From Candidatus Woesearchaeota archaeon (GTDB lineage: Archaea > Nanobdellota > Nanobdellia > Woesearchaeales > JAFGLG01): a stretch of 64,000 bases of DNA. This document shows positions 42,996-51,339 of this stretch, piece by piece. The notes beneath the pieces are model-generated. The model had not been told where the DNA came from. It saw only the letters and a list, made by a program, of their open reading frames with translations, and ran no database searches. A program made the translations under genes and the position numbers. Where the stretch lies: positions 62,001 through 126,000 of the forward strand of contig JAFGLG010000017.1 in NCBI GenBank assembly GCA_016928155.1. Direction: 5' to 3'. How positions within the stretch are numbered: the first letter of the stretch is position 1; each line of letters starts with the position of its first letter.

Positions 42996-44414
42996 TTATT
43001 TTCCTGTCCAGCAGTACTGGCAGAGCCTATCTGCAGGCAGGCTGATCGATTCTACAAGGTCATTGAGCTTCTGGTATTTGAGTGTTGTAAGCCCCAGTCT
43101 TTCCCTGATCCGGTCGATCATTGCAAGCTGTTTTTCTGAATCAGATGTAGTGTATTCTGCGAGCATCTCTGGTGTCGCTTCAGCCACGCCTTCAAGCTCG
43201 CGGATGGCTCTGCGTGCTGCAAGGTCCATCTCTGATCTTGATCTCGAGAAGTTGAGATATGGGCATCCGAATACAAGTGGCGGGCTCGCTGGACGCATAT
43301 GGACTTCTTTTGCTCCGCAGTCATAGATTGCCTGTACTTGCTGTTGAAGCTGTGTCCCTCTCACTATTGAATCTTCGCAGAAAAGTATCCTTTGCCTGTC
43401 TATCAATGTTTTTATCGGTATGAGCTTCATCTTTGCCACCATGTCCCTGATTCTCTGTTCCTGGGGCATGAAGCTTCTCGGCCAGGTGGGTGTGTACTTG
43501 ACTATGGGTCTTTTGTAATGCAGGCCTCTGGCATTTGCATAGCCTATCGCGTGTGCTGTTCCAGAATCAGGTATTCCTGCAACAATATCTATGTCAATAT
43601 CATCTTCCCTTGCCAGGTTGGCTCCGCACCTGTATCTTGTGTCTTCGACATTTATCCCTTCATAATCTGATGCTGGGAATCCGAAATACACCCATAGGAA
43701 GCTGCATATTTGGAGTTTCTCACCGGGCTTTTGAAGCTGTTCGATGCCATCAGGCGTCATGAGCACTATCTCTGCCGGACCCATGAATCTGGATATCTCG
43801 AATCCGAGATTCGGGAAAGAGTTGGTCTCTGAGGCTGCTGCATATGCATCATCTCTTGCACCAAGTATTATGGGTGTCCTGCCGAATTTGTCTCTTGCTG
43901 CATATACTCCCTTGTCTGTGAGCACCATCATTGAGATTGATCCTCTTATGGAGTCTTGCACCAGCCTGATACCTTCTTGGAACGTGTCTCCCCGGTCCAT
44001 TATTGTTGCGATGACTTCTGTCTGGTTTATGTCGCCTCCGCTCATTTCTGAGAAATGCGCTTTTTTCCTGATGAATGATTCATTCACTATCTCATTGAGA
44101 TTTGACACTTTTCCCACTGTTACAAGGGCGTATTCTCCAAGATGCGATCTGAACACTAGAGGTTGGGGATCTGTATCGCTTATGGCCCCGATCCCTTTCT
44201 TGCCGTGCCATCTTTGCACGTCTTCTTTGAACTTCGGCCTGAATTGATCCTCTTCTATGCTGTGTATCGCCTTCTCTATGCCCTCGTCATTCTTGACTGC
44301 TAATCCTCCTCTTTTTGTGCCGAGATGGAAATGATAATCTGTCCCGAAGAAGAGGTCATACACGCAGTCCTGGACGCAGTCCTGCTTTGAGATGATCCCG
44401 AATATTCCCCCCAT
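42996..44414 (-). CDS. purF: PurF-like amidophosphoribosyltransferase lacking the glutaminase cysteine
   Basis: 472 residues. PurF catalyses the first step of purine synthesis, PRPP to phosphoribosylamine, using ammonia released from glutamine by an N-terminal Cys. Here the N-terminus is MGGIFGI, so the nucleophile is Gly. The start is firm: AGGTGA lies 5-6 nt before the ATG. The phosphoribosyltransferase motif ILFCEDSIVRGTQ is intact, and Cys in ICSFLWVYF, FGCPY and LCQYC match the 4Fe-4S ligands of Bacillus PurF. I recall similar Cys-less PurF relatives in Bacteroidetes and Firmicutes, so this may be a distinct, transferred subfamily with an ammonia-dependent or altered role. Confidence 0.85.
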   Translation of the reverse strand: MGGIFGIISKQDCVQDCVYDLFFGTDYHFHLGTKRGGLAVKNDEGIEKAIHSIEEDQFRPKFKEDVQRWHGKKGIGAISDTDPQPLVFRSHLGEYALVTVGKVSNLNEIVNESFIRKKAHFSEMSGGDINQTEVIATIMDRGDTFQEGIRLVQDSIRGSISMMVLTDKGVYAARDKFGRTPIILGARDDAYAAASETNSFPNLGFEISRFMGPAEIVLMTPDGIEQLQKPGEKLQICSFLWVYFGFPASDYEGINVEDTRYRCGANLAREDDIDIDIVAGIPDSGTAHAIGYANARGLHYKRPIVKYTPTWPRSFMPQEQRIRDMVAKMKLIPIKTLIDRQRILFCEDSIVRGTQLQQQVQAIYDCGAKEVHMRPASPPLVFGCPYLNFSRSRSEMDLAARRAIRELEGVAEATPEMLAEYTTSDSEKQLAMIDRIRERLGLTTLKYQKLNDLVESISLPADRLCQYCWTGK

Positions 44415-44827
44415 TTTTTCACCTGCTTGTTGATATGGATAATGGTGTTATGTTTTAATGGTGTTATATTGTAATGATGTTATATTGTAATAGTATTATA
44501 TTGATATTGGTATTGTATGTCTCTTGCATACACCTCACACATCATCCATTTGCCGACCACGCAATGCTCATATGTTGATGATGTAATATCGATATACTAA
44601 TAATTTAATATCTATGAACTAATGATGCATCATTCATATATCATCCGCATATCATTCATATTTTGATGAATAGGTTATATCAGAATATTGTTTGATATTA
44701 ATAATTTCTTTATCTGATATGAGGGATGAAATCCTGGCTTTATAGTTTTTTGGATAAATGATTTTTGGATATGTTGTCTTTGGGTATATTGTTTTTGGGA
44801 TATTATGATTTTTTATATGATTTGGAT
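44415..44827. other. 413-bp very AT-rich intergenic region with degenerate repeats
   Basis: No gene seen. The left end carries a 16-bp tandem repeat (44444-44507). The middle has many ATATCAT/ATATGAT words between about 44580 and 44730. The right end (about 44745-44825) has another degenerate array built on TTTGGGATAT-like units. The region separates two minus-strand genes, so it should hold the purF promoter and the RNase Z terminator but is much longer than needed for that. Confidence 0.5.
44444..44507. repeat. Four 16-bp tandem repeats
   Basis: Four consecutive 16-mers: GGTGTTATGTTTTAAT, GGTGTTATATTGTAAT, GATGTTATATTGTAAT, AGTATTATATTGATAT. Copies two and three differ at one position. They start about 30 bp upstream of the purF ATG and could hold its TATA elements or a protein-binding array. 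Confidence 0.7.
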
Positions 44828-45718
44828 TTATAGGTTCACCTTCATGAAGTCATATGCGCATTGGATATTTTCAAAATAGTTCCTTGCATCTTCCTCTATC
44901 TCTGATATGTCCTTGTATCTCTGGCTGAAATGTGTCAGTATGAGTTTCTTGACACCTGCATTGCTGGCTATGAGAGCAGCATCCCTTGCTGTCAGGTGCT
45001 TGTACTCTTCTGCCTTCTCTTCATGCCCGCTTGCATATACTGCTTCGCATATCAGCAGGTCTGCGCTCTCTGCCATTTCATAGCACCCATTGAAGAGCGA
45101 TGTGTCGAATATGAAGCTTATCTTCTTTCCCTCAACGACATATGTTGCATCCTCCACTTTTATCTTCTTGCCTTTCCATTCTGCGTCTTTTCCGCTCTGC
45201 AGTCTCCCGAGCACCGGACCGTCAGGTATACCGAGCTTGCGGACATAATCCAGATTTATGCGTAGCCTGTCCTTCTCGAGGAAGTTGTATCCGTAGCAGG
45301 GTATCCTGTGGTTGAGCTTGTATGCCTCGATTGAGAATCTGCTGTTCTCATAGGCCACTTTGTCTGATATCTCTTTTATCTCGATCTCTATCTGCATGTC
45401 GAACTCGAATGCCTTGAGCATGTATTCTATTCTCTGTTTGGTCCCTTTTGGCCCGTATATCTCTAATTTCCCTTCATACTCGCTCGCGCTTATTGTCTGG
45501 AGCAGTCCTGGAAGCCCAAGCACATGGTCTCCATGCCAATGGGATAGGAATATCTTGCTTATCTGCGATGGTTTGATCCCTGCTATGCGGAGCTGCCTCT
45601 GTGTTCCCTCGCCGCAGTCGAAAAGCAGCCCCCATTTGTCGTATTTGAGGAAGATTGCCTGATGGTTCCTTTCCTTTGTCGGCACCATGCATCCTGTTCC
45701 TAAAAATGTGATTTCCAT
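44828..45718 (-). CDS. rnz: tRNA 3'-processing endonuclease RNase Z
   Basis: 296 residues, short-form RNase Z that removes tRNA 3' trailers. Metallo-beta-lactamase motif SHWHGDHVLGLPGLL (HxHxDH) plus C-terminal LILTHFSQRY and the FDTSLF metal-binding segment. Start MEITFLGTGCMVPTKERN is the family opening. A TATA box at 45740-45749 lies 22-31 bp upstream and the message is probably leaderless. Divergent from endA, another tRNA-processing gene. Confidence 0.96.
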   Translation of the reverse strand: MEITFLGTGCMVPTKERNHQAIFLKYDKWGLLFDCGEGTQRQLRIAGIKPSQISKIFLSHWHGDHVLGLPGLLQTISASEYEGKLEIYGPKGTKQRIEYMLKAFEFDMQIEIEIKEISDKVAYENSRFSIEAYKLNHRIPCYGYNFLEKDRLRINLDYVRKLGIPDGPVLGRLQSGKDAEWKGKKIKVEDATYVVEGKKISFIFDTSLFNGCYEMAESADLLICEAVYASGHEEKAEEYKHLTARDAALIASNAGVKKLILTHFSQRYKDISEIEEDARNYFENIQCAYDFMKVNL

Positions 45719-45739
45719 GTCCTGTTGAATTTGGCTTTC

Positions 45740-45749
45740 CTATAAAAAG
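45740..45749 (-). promoter_or_regulatory. TATA box for rnz
   Basis: CTTTTTATAG on the minus strand, 22-31 bp before the rnz start codon. Confidence 0.5.
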
Positions 45750-45796
45750 GGTTTCAAATTTATTTATTTTCAATATAGAAATAATCATCCAACAAA

Positions 45797-45806
45797 ATTT
45801 ATAAAG
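45797..45806 (+). promoter_or_regulatory. TATA box for endA
   Basis: ATTTATAAAG, 22-31 bp before the endA ATG at 45828. It shares the 109-bp divergent region with the rnz promoter. Confidence 0.55.
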
Positions 45807-45827
45807 CCACCTTTTCTGGAGTTTATT

Positions 45828-46352
45828 ATGACAATCCAGGCAGTTCTCTCCACTGAAAGGGTTCTTTTGGATAAGACCGATGAAGCCCTTGAATTGTTTG
45901 ACAAGAGCAGGTACGGCACCAAGCTTGCGAATGGCAAGATCCAGCTCAGCTTACTAGAAGCCCTTTATCTTCTTGAGAAAGGCAAGATTGAGATCCTGGA
46001 TGGCCGCAAAAAATTATATGATTTTGAACGCTTCCTTGCAAAGGCCACTAAGTTCGAACCGAATTTCTGGACAAGGTTCTGCGTGTTCAAGGACATGAGG
46101 AATCGCGGTTATATAATCAAGACTGCTCTGAAGTTCGGAGCTGATTTCCGCGTCTATGACCGCGGCGTCAAGCCTGGTGAGGACCACGCCCGATGGATAA
46201 TCTATCCTGTCCATGAAGGAGAAGAGCTCACATGGTATGAGTTCGCTGCTAAGAACAGGGTAGCGCATTCGACAAAGAAGAGGCTCATGATAGGCATTGT
46301 TGACGACGAAGGTGACGTCACTTATTATGAGATAAGATGGATGAGGCCATAG
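45828..46352 (+). CDS. endA: tRNA-intron splicing endonuclease
   Basis: 174 residues, single-domain (homotetramer-type) archaeal EndA that cuts the bulge-helix-bulge of pre-tRNA. Catalytic triad visible: Y110 (FRVYDRG), H120 (GEDHARWIIYPV) and the Lys of STKKRLMIGIVD (K150 or K151). Length is typical of the alpha4 form. First gene of a plus-strand run. Confidence 0.96.
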   Translation: MTIQAVLSTERVLLDKTDEALELFDKSRYGTKLANGKIQLSLLEALYLLEKGKIEILDGRKKLYDFERFLAKATKFEPNFWTRFCVFKDMRNRGYIIKTALKFGADFRVYDRGVKPGEDHARWIIYPVHEGEELTWYEFAAKNRVAHSTKKRLMIGIVDDEGDVTYYEIRWMRP

Positions 46353-46361
46353 GTGGATGAC

Positions 46362-47081
46362 ATGAATGACCTCAGGGAGAAGATTGTCCAGATTGTTGCG
46401 AGGAAAGGCCCGGTCCTTCCTGTAGAGATAATGAAGGAGGTGGGCGGCAACACTATAATAATCGGTGCCATGCTTTCTGAGCTTGCTTCTAAGGACAGGG
46501 TGAAGATTACGAACTCCAAGGTCGGCGGAAGCCCATTGTATTATGTCATTGGCCAGGAGCCCAAGCTTGTCTCGCTCTATGGCAGCATGAATGACAAGGA
46601 CAAGAAATCATTTGATGCTCTGAAGAAAGAGGGTGTCTTGAGAGATGTTGATCTCACCCCGATAATGAGGGTCAGCTTGAGGAGCATCAGGGACTTTGCC
46701 AAGCCTCTTGAGGTCACAGTCGCTGGCCATACTGAGATTTTCTGGAGATGGTTCCTTCTTCCTATGAAGGATGCCGAGTCAAGGATCCGTGAGATTCTCA
46801 ACGCCTCCAAGGATCTTGGCGTTAAAAAAAAAACGAGATCTGGGAAAACCAGGAAAGCCAGCAGACGCTCGGTGCAGGGACAGAAGAAGAGACCAGGGAA
46901 GACCCAAGCAGGAGAGCAGAAGAAAGCCAGGAAAGCCGGGATCCTCAAGAAAGTGCAGGGGAAGAGCAGGAGACTCAAGAACCAGAAGGCCGGCCAGAGC
47001 AGGAGGATCAGGAAGAGCCTCAAGAGCTCGAAGAGATCCAAGACACAGGATCTCAGGGACAGCAAGAAGAGAAAGAAGTGA
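46362..47081 (+). CDS. Winged-helix protein with basic tail; possibly N-terminal part of one gene with the next
   Basis: 239 residues from ATG 46362, with GGTGGAT upstream (a GTG at 46353 is also in frame). Residues ~1-65 read as a winged helix (LREKIVQIVARKGPVLPVEIMKEV..., then a VGGSPLYYVIGQE wing). The middle is helical and the last ~80 residues are very rich in K and R. A run of ten A (46824-46833) starts that tail. A shift of one base there opens a Q/E-rich frame that runs without stop into the next gene. I recall archaeal proteins in which both parts form one chain, so a sequencing error or programmed frameshift is possible. Third-position GC of the tail supports the current frame. Confidence 0.65.
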   Translation: MNDLREKIVQIVARKGPVLPVEIMKEVGGNTIIIGAMLSELASKDRVKITNSKVGGSPLYYVIGQEPKLVSLYGSMNDKDKKSFDALKKEGVLRDVDLTPIMRVSLRSIRDFAKPLEVTVAGHTEIFWRWFLLPMKDAESRIREILNASKDLGVKKKTRSGKTRKASRRSVQGQKKRPGKTQAGEQKKARKAGILKKVQGKSRRLKNQKAGQSRRIRKSLKSSKRSKTQDLRDSKKRKK

Positions 47082-47497
47082 GTAAGAAGAAGAGTCAGAA
47101 GAGGCTCATTGATATTTTCTCAAAATTCAGCCCATTCAGGGAAGCGCCGAAGGAAGAGCCTGCACCTGTCGACATGGAAGGGATCGATGATGAATTCTTC
47201 CAGAGGATAAATGCTTTCTTCAAGTCAAATAATATACACATCCTCTCTCATGAGATACTGAGGAGAGGGTCTGATATCGAGTTCATCATCAGGGTCCCGA
47301 GCGTGATCGGCCAGATAGAGTATTTCTGCAAGGCAAAGAACAAGAAGAAGAGCAATGATGGTGACCTCAGCTCAGCGTATATCCAGGGCCAGTCAAAGAA
47401 GCTGCCCACACTTTATATCACTACAGGGGAGGTCACAAAGAAGGCTGAATCGATGCTTGAGAAGGATTTTAGAGGGATGATAATGAAGGTATTATGA
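47078..47497 (+). CDS. Possible PD-(D/E)XK-like domain protein
   Basis: 139 residues if started at GTG 47078, which overlaps the previous stop by 4 bp. The C-terminal 90 residues hold SDIEFIIRVPS, then IEYFCKAKNKKK and LPTLYITTGEVTKKA, an order resembling restriction-endonuclease-like folds (D ... ExK). Whether it is active is unknown. The weak GTG start, missing independent ribosome-binding site and upstream open frame make it likely to be the C-terminal part of the winged-helix protein. Confidence 0.6.
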   Translation: MSKKKSQKRLIDIFSKFSPFREAPKEEPAPVDMEGIDDEFFQRINAFFKSNNIHILSHEILRRGSDIEFIIRVPSVIGQIEYFCKAKNKKKSNDGDLSSAYIQGQSKKLPTLYITTGEVTKKAESMLEKDFRGMIMKVL

Positions 47498-47526
47498 TGA
47501 GGGCATATGATGGGTGTTCATTGGAT

Positions 47527-47536
47527 AATTTTAAAT
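47527..47536 (+). promoter_or_regulatory. TATA box for fen1
   Basis: AATTTTAAAT, 30-39 bp before the FEN1 ATG at 47566, in a 68-bp gap. Confidence 0.4.
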
Positions 47537-47565
47537 GGAAAATATGATGATAGGGGAAATCTAGG

Positions 47566-48600
47566 ATGGGAGTGAAGATAACTGATCTCTTGATCAGGCA
47601 TGAGCTGGATTTTGCTGCATTGGGGCATAAGAAGCTTACAGTGGATTCCTTTAATGTGCTCTATCAGTTCTTGTCGACGATAAGGCAGCGTGACGGCACT
47701 CTGCTGACAGACTCCCAGGGCAATGTGACAAGCCACCTCATAGGGCTTTTCTCGAGGACAGCAAATCTCATGCAGAAGGACATCAAGCTTGCTTTTGTCT
47801 TTGATGGGACCCCACCTGAGCTTAAGTTCCGGGAGCGCCAGAGGCGAGCTGACCTCAAGAAGGATGCCCAGGAGAGATTTGAGAAAGCTAAGGATGAGGA
47901 AGATGTTGACGGCATGAAGAAATATGCTGCCCGCACTTCGAAGCTCACAAAGGAGATGGTTGATGAGGCAAAGGATCTTATCTCTGCTCTGGGCCTTCCA
48001 GTCATACAGGCCCCTTCAGAAGGGGAAGCCCAGGCTTCTTACATGATAAGGAGAGGAGACATCTACGGCATCGCCTCCCAGGATGCTGACTCGCTCCTGT
48101 TCGGAGCTCCGCGTCTCATCAGGAACCTTACTATCTCACAGCGCAAGAAGCTGCCTGGGAAGTTCCAGTATCAGGATGTCCGCCCTGAGCTTGTGGATCT
48201 CTCAGAGACCCTCAACAGCCTCGGCATTGATCATGATTCTCTCATCTGCCTTGCTATTCTTATCGGCACAGATTTCAATATTGGTGGCATTCCCGGGATA
48301 GGCCCGAAAAAGGCCCTGAACCTTGTCAAGGAGCATGGCAGCGACCATGATTCTCTGTTCAGGAAAGCTGGCTGGGATGACAATTTTGATTATCCTTGGC
48401 AGGATGTCTTCAATCTCTTCAAGGATATGCCCGCGACTGATGATTACAGGCTCGAATGGGTTCCTCCTGACTTTGATAAGGTTGTTGAGATCCTTGTTGA
48501 GCGTCATGATTTTGCCAGGGAGAGGGTTGACTCGGCCCTTGAGAAGCTGAGATCATTCAAGGTGAGGGAGCAGAAAGGCCTTGGGGAGTGGTTTGGATGA
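47566..48600 (+). CDS. fen: Flap endonuclease 1
   Basis: 344 residues. Removes 5' flaps during Okazaki-fragment processing and repair. Catalytic acidic residues are visible in TVDSFN (D27), FVFDGTPPELK, APSEGEAQA, ASQDADSLLFG and GTDFN. A helix-hairpin-helix follows (IPGIGPKKAL), and the C-terminus has a PCNA-binding motif QKGLGEWF. Full length. Overlaps the next gene by 4 bp. Confidence 0.97.
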   Translation: MGVKITDLLIRHELDFAALGHKKLTVDSFNVLYQFLSTIRQRDGTLLTDSQGNVTSHLIGLFSRTANLMQKDIKLAFVFDGTPPELKFRERQRRADLKKDAQERFEKAKDEEDVDGMKKYAARTSKLTKEMVDEAKDLISALGLPVIQAPSEGEAQASYMIRRGDIYGIASQDADSLLFGAPRLIRNLTISQRKKLPGKFQYQDVRPELVDLSETLNSLGIDHDSLICLAILIGTDFNIGGIPGIGPKKALNLVKEHGSDHDSLFRKAGWDDNFDYPWQDVFNLFKDMPATDDYRLEWVPPDFDKVVEILVERHDFARERVDSALEKLRSFKVREQKGLGEWFG

Positions 48601-49460
48601 ATTGTATTGTGATGATTATGCTGTCTGCCTTGTTTTTCTCATTGGCAGAGCTCAGTGCAAAGAAGTCCCTGAAGGACCTCCATGCCCTCCAGTTTTCCAT
48701 GATCCTCAAGTTATTTGAGCTGGTCATGATCCTGTTTTTCATTTCGATGATGGACTTTAGTGTCCCGCTCTGGGTGTATTTTGCTGTATATGGCCTTTCT
48801 ATGATTGCCACTGCCGCTAATCTCTTGACTACAAAGGGCATGAGGCATCTTGAGATATCATCTATGGCTCCGCTCACTAATTTGAGCCCGTTTTTCCTTA
48901 TCGTCATTGCATATTTTTTCTTGGGAGAGACCTTGACCCTTGTCCAGTTCATTGGCATCATCCTGCTTGTCCTGGGTGTTTATTATCTTGAGGCCAGGGA
49001 TCAGGAGGGTGTCTGGCAGAACATCAGGCATCTTCTCACTTCGCGATATGTCGTGTTAGTCATTTTCGCTTATTTCCTTTATTCTTTCACAGCAACAGGG
49101 GAGAAATTCCTGCTGGATTTCATCGGGCCTGTGACATTATTGTTCCTGTTCATCATCTTCATGGGCATAAACTTCTTCATCGTATCCTCGCTGATGTATG
49201 GTGGTTACAGGGATCTTGCAGAAGGTCTTGGTTCCTCTGGCAGGTTTATCGCCGTCATCGCTGTCTTCAGCCTGTTGAGCAAGTTCTTCTATGTCTTTGC
49301 CTTGAAGGCTGCTTTTGTCAGCCTGGTCATACCGATAAAGAGGCTCAGCACTCTATTCACCACCATTCTCGGTGGAAAGCTTTTTCATGAATCAGATGTT
49401 TGGAGGAAGGTGGCTGCCTGCATTGTCATGATTGCAGGCATTTTTTTCATCGCCATATGA
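48597..49460 (+). CDS. EamA/DMT-family transporter
   Basis: 287 residues with about ten hydrophobic segments in two repeated halves, each like an EamA unit (SAKKSLKDLHALQFS, PLTNLSPFFLIVIAYFFLGETLTLVQFIGIILL; second half with TGEKFLLDFIGPVTLLF and a similar end). Exporter of metabolites in general; substrate unknown. ATG 48597 overlaps the FEN1 stop (ATGA). Confidence 0.87.
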   Translation: MNCIVMIMLSALFFSLAELSAKKSLKDLHALQFSMILKLFELVMILFFISMMDFSVPLWVYFAVYGLSMIATAANLLTTKGMRHLEISSMAPLTNLSPFFLIVIAYFFLGETLTLVQFIGIILLVLGVYYLEARDQEGVWQNIRHLLTSRYVVLVIFAYFLYSFTATGEKFLLDFIGPVTLLFLFIIFMGINFFIVSSLMYGGYRDLAEGLGSSGRFIAVIAVFSLLSKFFYVFALKAAFVSLVIPIKRLSTLFTTILGGKLFHESDVWRKVAACIVMIAGIFFIAI

Positions 49461-49464
49461 GATT

Positions 49465-50499
49465 ATGCTAGCCATAGGATGCAATATAAAGGACGCTGAG
49501 AAGGTCAAGAAGTATCTTATCAAGAATCATCTCTTCAATTATGATTATGGTGTCAAGAAGGCAGGCAGGAAGATTTACTTCCCTGTGATAAGGAGATTCA
49601 GGTCAAAGGAGTTGGACATAAGGTTTGTTGATATTGATCTTGACATTAGGCAGAAGAAGCTGGTCTTCAAGGATTTCCTGTTCGAGAATCTGAATTCGCA
49701 GGAGCTCGGGTCTCTTGTGACCTCATTTGATGTCATCGGAGACATCGCCATTCTTGAGATACCAGGAGAGCTTGTCCCTAAAGAGAAGATGATCGCTGAA
49801 GCCCTCTTGCTGTCTCATAAGAATATCAGGACTGTGCTCAAGAAGGCAGGTTCGCATGAGGGGACTTTCAGGACCCAGAAGATGAAGTACCTTGCAGGCG
49901 AGAGGAAGAAGGAGACTGTCCATAAGGAATATGGCTGCTGTTTCATGCTTGATGTCGAGAAGGTGTATTTCTCACCCAGGCTCGGCAATGAGAGGAAGAT
50001 CATCGCAAAGATGGTCAAGAAAGGCGAATCAGTCTTGGTCATGTTCTCAGGGTGCGCCCCTTATCCGATTGTTCTGTCCAGGAATACAAAAGCTGGTGAC
50101 ATCGTAGGCATTGAGATCAATCCTGCAGGCCATGATTATGCTCTTAAGAACATTGCGCTCAACAAGGCGAAGAATGTAAAGGTCATCAATGGGGATGTGA
50201 AACATATTGTACCTAAGCTTGATCAGAGATTTGACCGCATCATAATGCCTCTACCTAAATCAGCCGGCGATTTCCTTGATGTCGCTCTCTCTGCATCAAA
50301 GGAGGGCACAATCATTCATTTCTATGATTTCCTTGAAGATAAGGACATACCGCAGAGGAGCCATGACAAGATACTTAAGGCATGCACAAAGGCGGGCTTG
50401 GAGTGCAGGTTCCTTGGGTTCAGGAAATGCGGCCAGCATAGTCCCAGGACTTACAGGGTTTGTGTGGATTTCCAGGTAACAAAACATAAGACAAGATGA
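49465..50499 (+). CDS. trm5: tRNA (guanine37-N1)-methyltransferase Trm5
   Basis: 344 residues. Makes m1G37, which prevents frameshifting. Typical blocks: YLAGERKKETVHKEYGC, VYFSPRLGNERKIIAKMV, the SAM-binding VLVMFSGCAPYPIVL and the substrate motif MPLPKSAGDFL. ATG 49465 (MLAIGCNIKDAEKVKKYL) is preferred to an in-frame start inside the transporter gene. It lies 4 bp after the transporter stop. Confidence 0.93.
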   Translation: MLAIGCNIKDAEKVKKYLIKNHLFNYDYGVKKAGRKIYFPVIRRFRSKELDIRFVDIDLDIRQKKLVFKDFLFENLNSQELGSLVTSFDVIGDIAILEIPGELVPKEKMIAEALLLSHKNIRTVLKKAGSHEGTFRTQKMKYLAGERKKETVHKEYGCCFMLDVEKVYFSPRLGNERKIIAKMVKKGESVLVMFSGCAPYPIVLSRNTKAGDIVGIEINPAGHDYALKNIALNKAKNVKVINGDVKHIVPKLDQRFDRIIMPLPKSAGDFLDVALSASKEGTIIHFYDFLEDKDIPQRSHDKILKACTKAGLECRFLGFRKCGQHSPRTYRVCVDFQVTKHKTR

Positions 50500-50523
50500 G
50501 ATTTGTTATTATAATAACACAAT

Positions 50524-50533
50524 GTTTAAATAA
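50524..50533 (+). promoter_or_regulatory. TATA box for the 44-residue membrane protein
   Basis: GTTTAAATAA, about 50 bp before ATG 50581. Confidence 0.4.
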
Positions 50534-50580
50534 TCAGTCAACCACTATACTTCTGCTTTTGACCATCCGGTGATTTTGCT

Positions 50581-50715
50581 ATGCTTCAGTATGACAGGAG
50601 AGTTATTGAAGATCATAAGGCGTCTATTGAGCCGCCCAAATCCATGATTTCTTATAATTACAGGTATCTTCTGATGATTCTGGCAGCATTTGTCCTGATT
50701 TTTGTGGTTCTCTGA
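50581..50715 (+). CDS. Small single-pass membrane protein
   Basis: 44 residues, too short for most gene callers. A charged N-terminus (MLQYDRRVIEDHKASIEPPK) is followed by one membrane segment (YLLMILAAFVLIFVVL) that ends at the stop, like a tail-anchored protein. A TATA-like box lies upstream and the next gene has its own promoter. No resemblance to SecG/Sec61-beta that I can see. Function unknown. Confidence 0.5.
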   Translation: MLQYDRRVIEDHKASIEPPKSMISYNYRYLLMILAAFVLIFVVL

Positions 50716-50764
50716 AATTATGCTTGAAAGCCATATCCAAAAAGATTGTTGGTCCTAATCAAAA

Positions 50765-50777
50765 CATATTTAAAAAC
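50765..50777 (+). promoter_or_regulatory. TATA box of the HTH-PIN pair
   Basis: CATATTTAAAAAC, 20-32 bp before ATG 50797, which supports that start and a leaderless message. Confidence 0.55.
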
Positions 50778-50796
50778 TTCAGGCTTATTACTGAGG

Positions 50797-51339
50797 ATGA
50801 TAAGAGAGGTAAAATCAGACATCATTTCTGTCATGAAAGATGTTCTTGCAGCCATAAAAGAGGATGATCCTGCAAAGGTCAAGGAGCTCTCGAACCACAC
50901 CATCCATAACGCAAGCATCTATGGCGACAAGGATTCTCTCTCGATTGCGATACTCATTTATGCTGTCTCCAAGATAATGGAGAGGGGCGCAGGCAATATC
51001 TCTGGGATAACTGTCAAGATCTCAAAGCTCATTCTTGATCTGCAGAAGGATAACTTGAAGGGTTTCAGCTATAACCTGAAGCACATCCTGAGATCCATCG
51101 CAAAGCATGATGTCAGGTTGGGCCTCTACATTGAAGAGGTCATCAACCAGGCCAATATCAAGAAAGGCAGCAAGCTTTTCGAGCACGGCTTCTCCATTGG
51201 GAAGGCTTCTGAGATGCTTGGCATAACCCAGTGGGAGCTGTTGAATTATATCGGTAAGACAAAGCTTCCTGAGGAGATGATAGGGCCGATGAATGCCCGT
51301 CAGAGATTGAAGCTTGCAAGAAGCATTTTCGGTGTCTAG
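50797..51339 (+). CDS. Helical protein with C-terminal HTH, partner of PIN-domain gene
   Basis: 180 residues from ATG 50797; the frame is open further upstream, but the TATA box lies inside that extension. Helical N-terminal domain, then a C-terminal helix-turn-helix (SIGKASEMLGITQWELLNYIGK) like that of UPF0175 antitoxins. The stop codon directly abuts the ATG of the PIN-domain gene. The pair looks like a toxin-antitoxin or related regulatory module, but the proteins are long for a classical one. Confidence 0.75.
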   Translation: MIREVKSDIISVMKDVLAAIKEDDPAKVKELSNHTIHNASIYGDKDSLSIAILIYAVSKIMERGAGNISGITVKISKLILDLQKDNLKGFSYNLKHILRSIAKHDVRLGLYIEEVINQANIKKGSKLFEHGFSIGKASEMLGITQWELLNYIGKTKLPEEMIGPMNARQRLKLARSIFGV

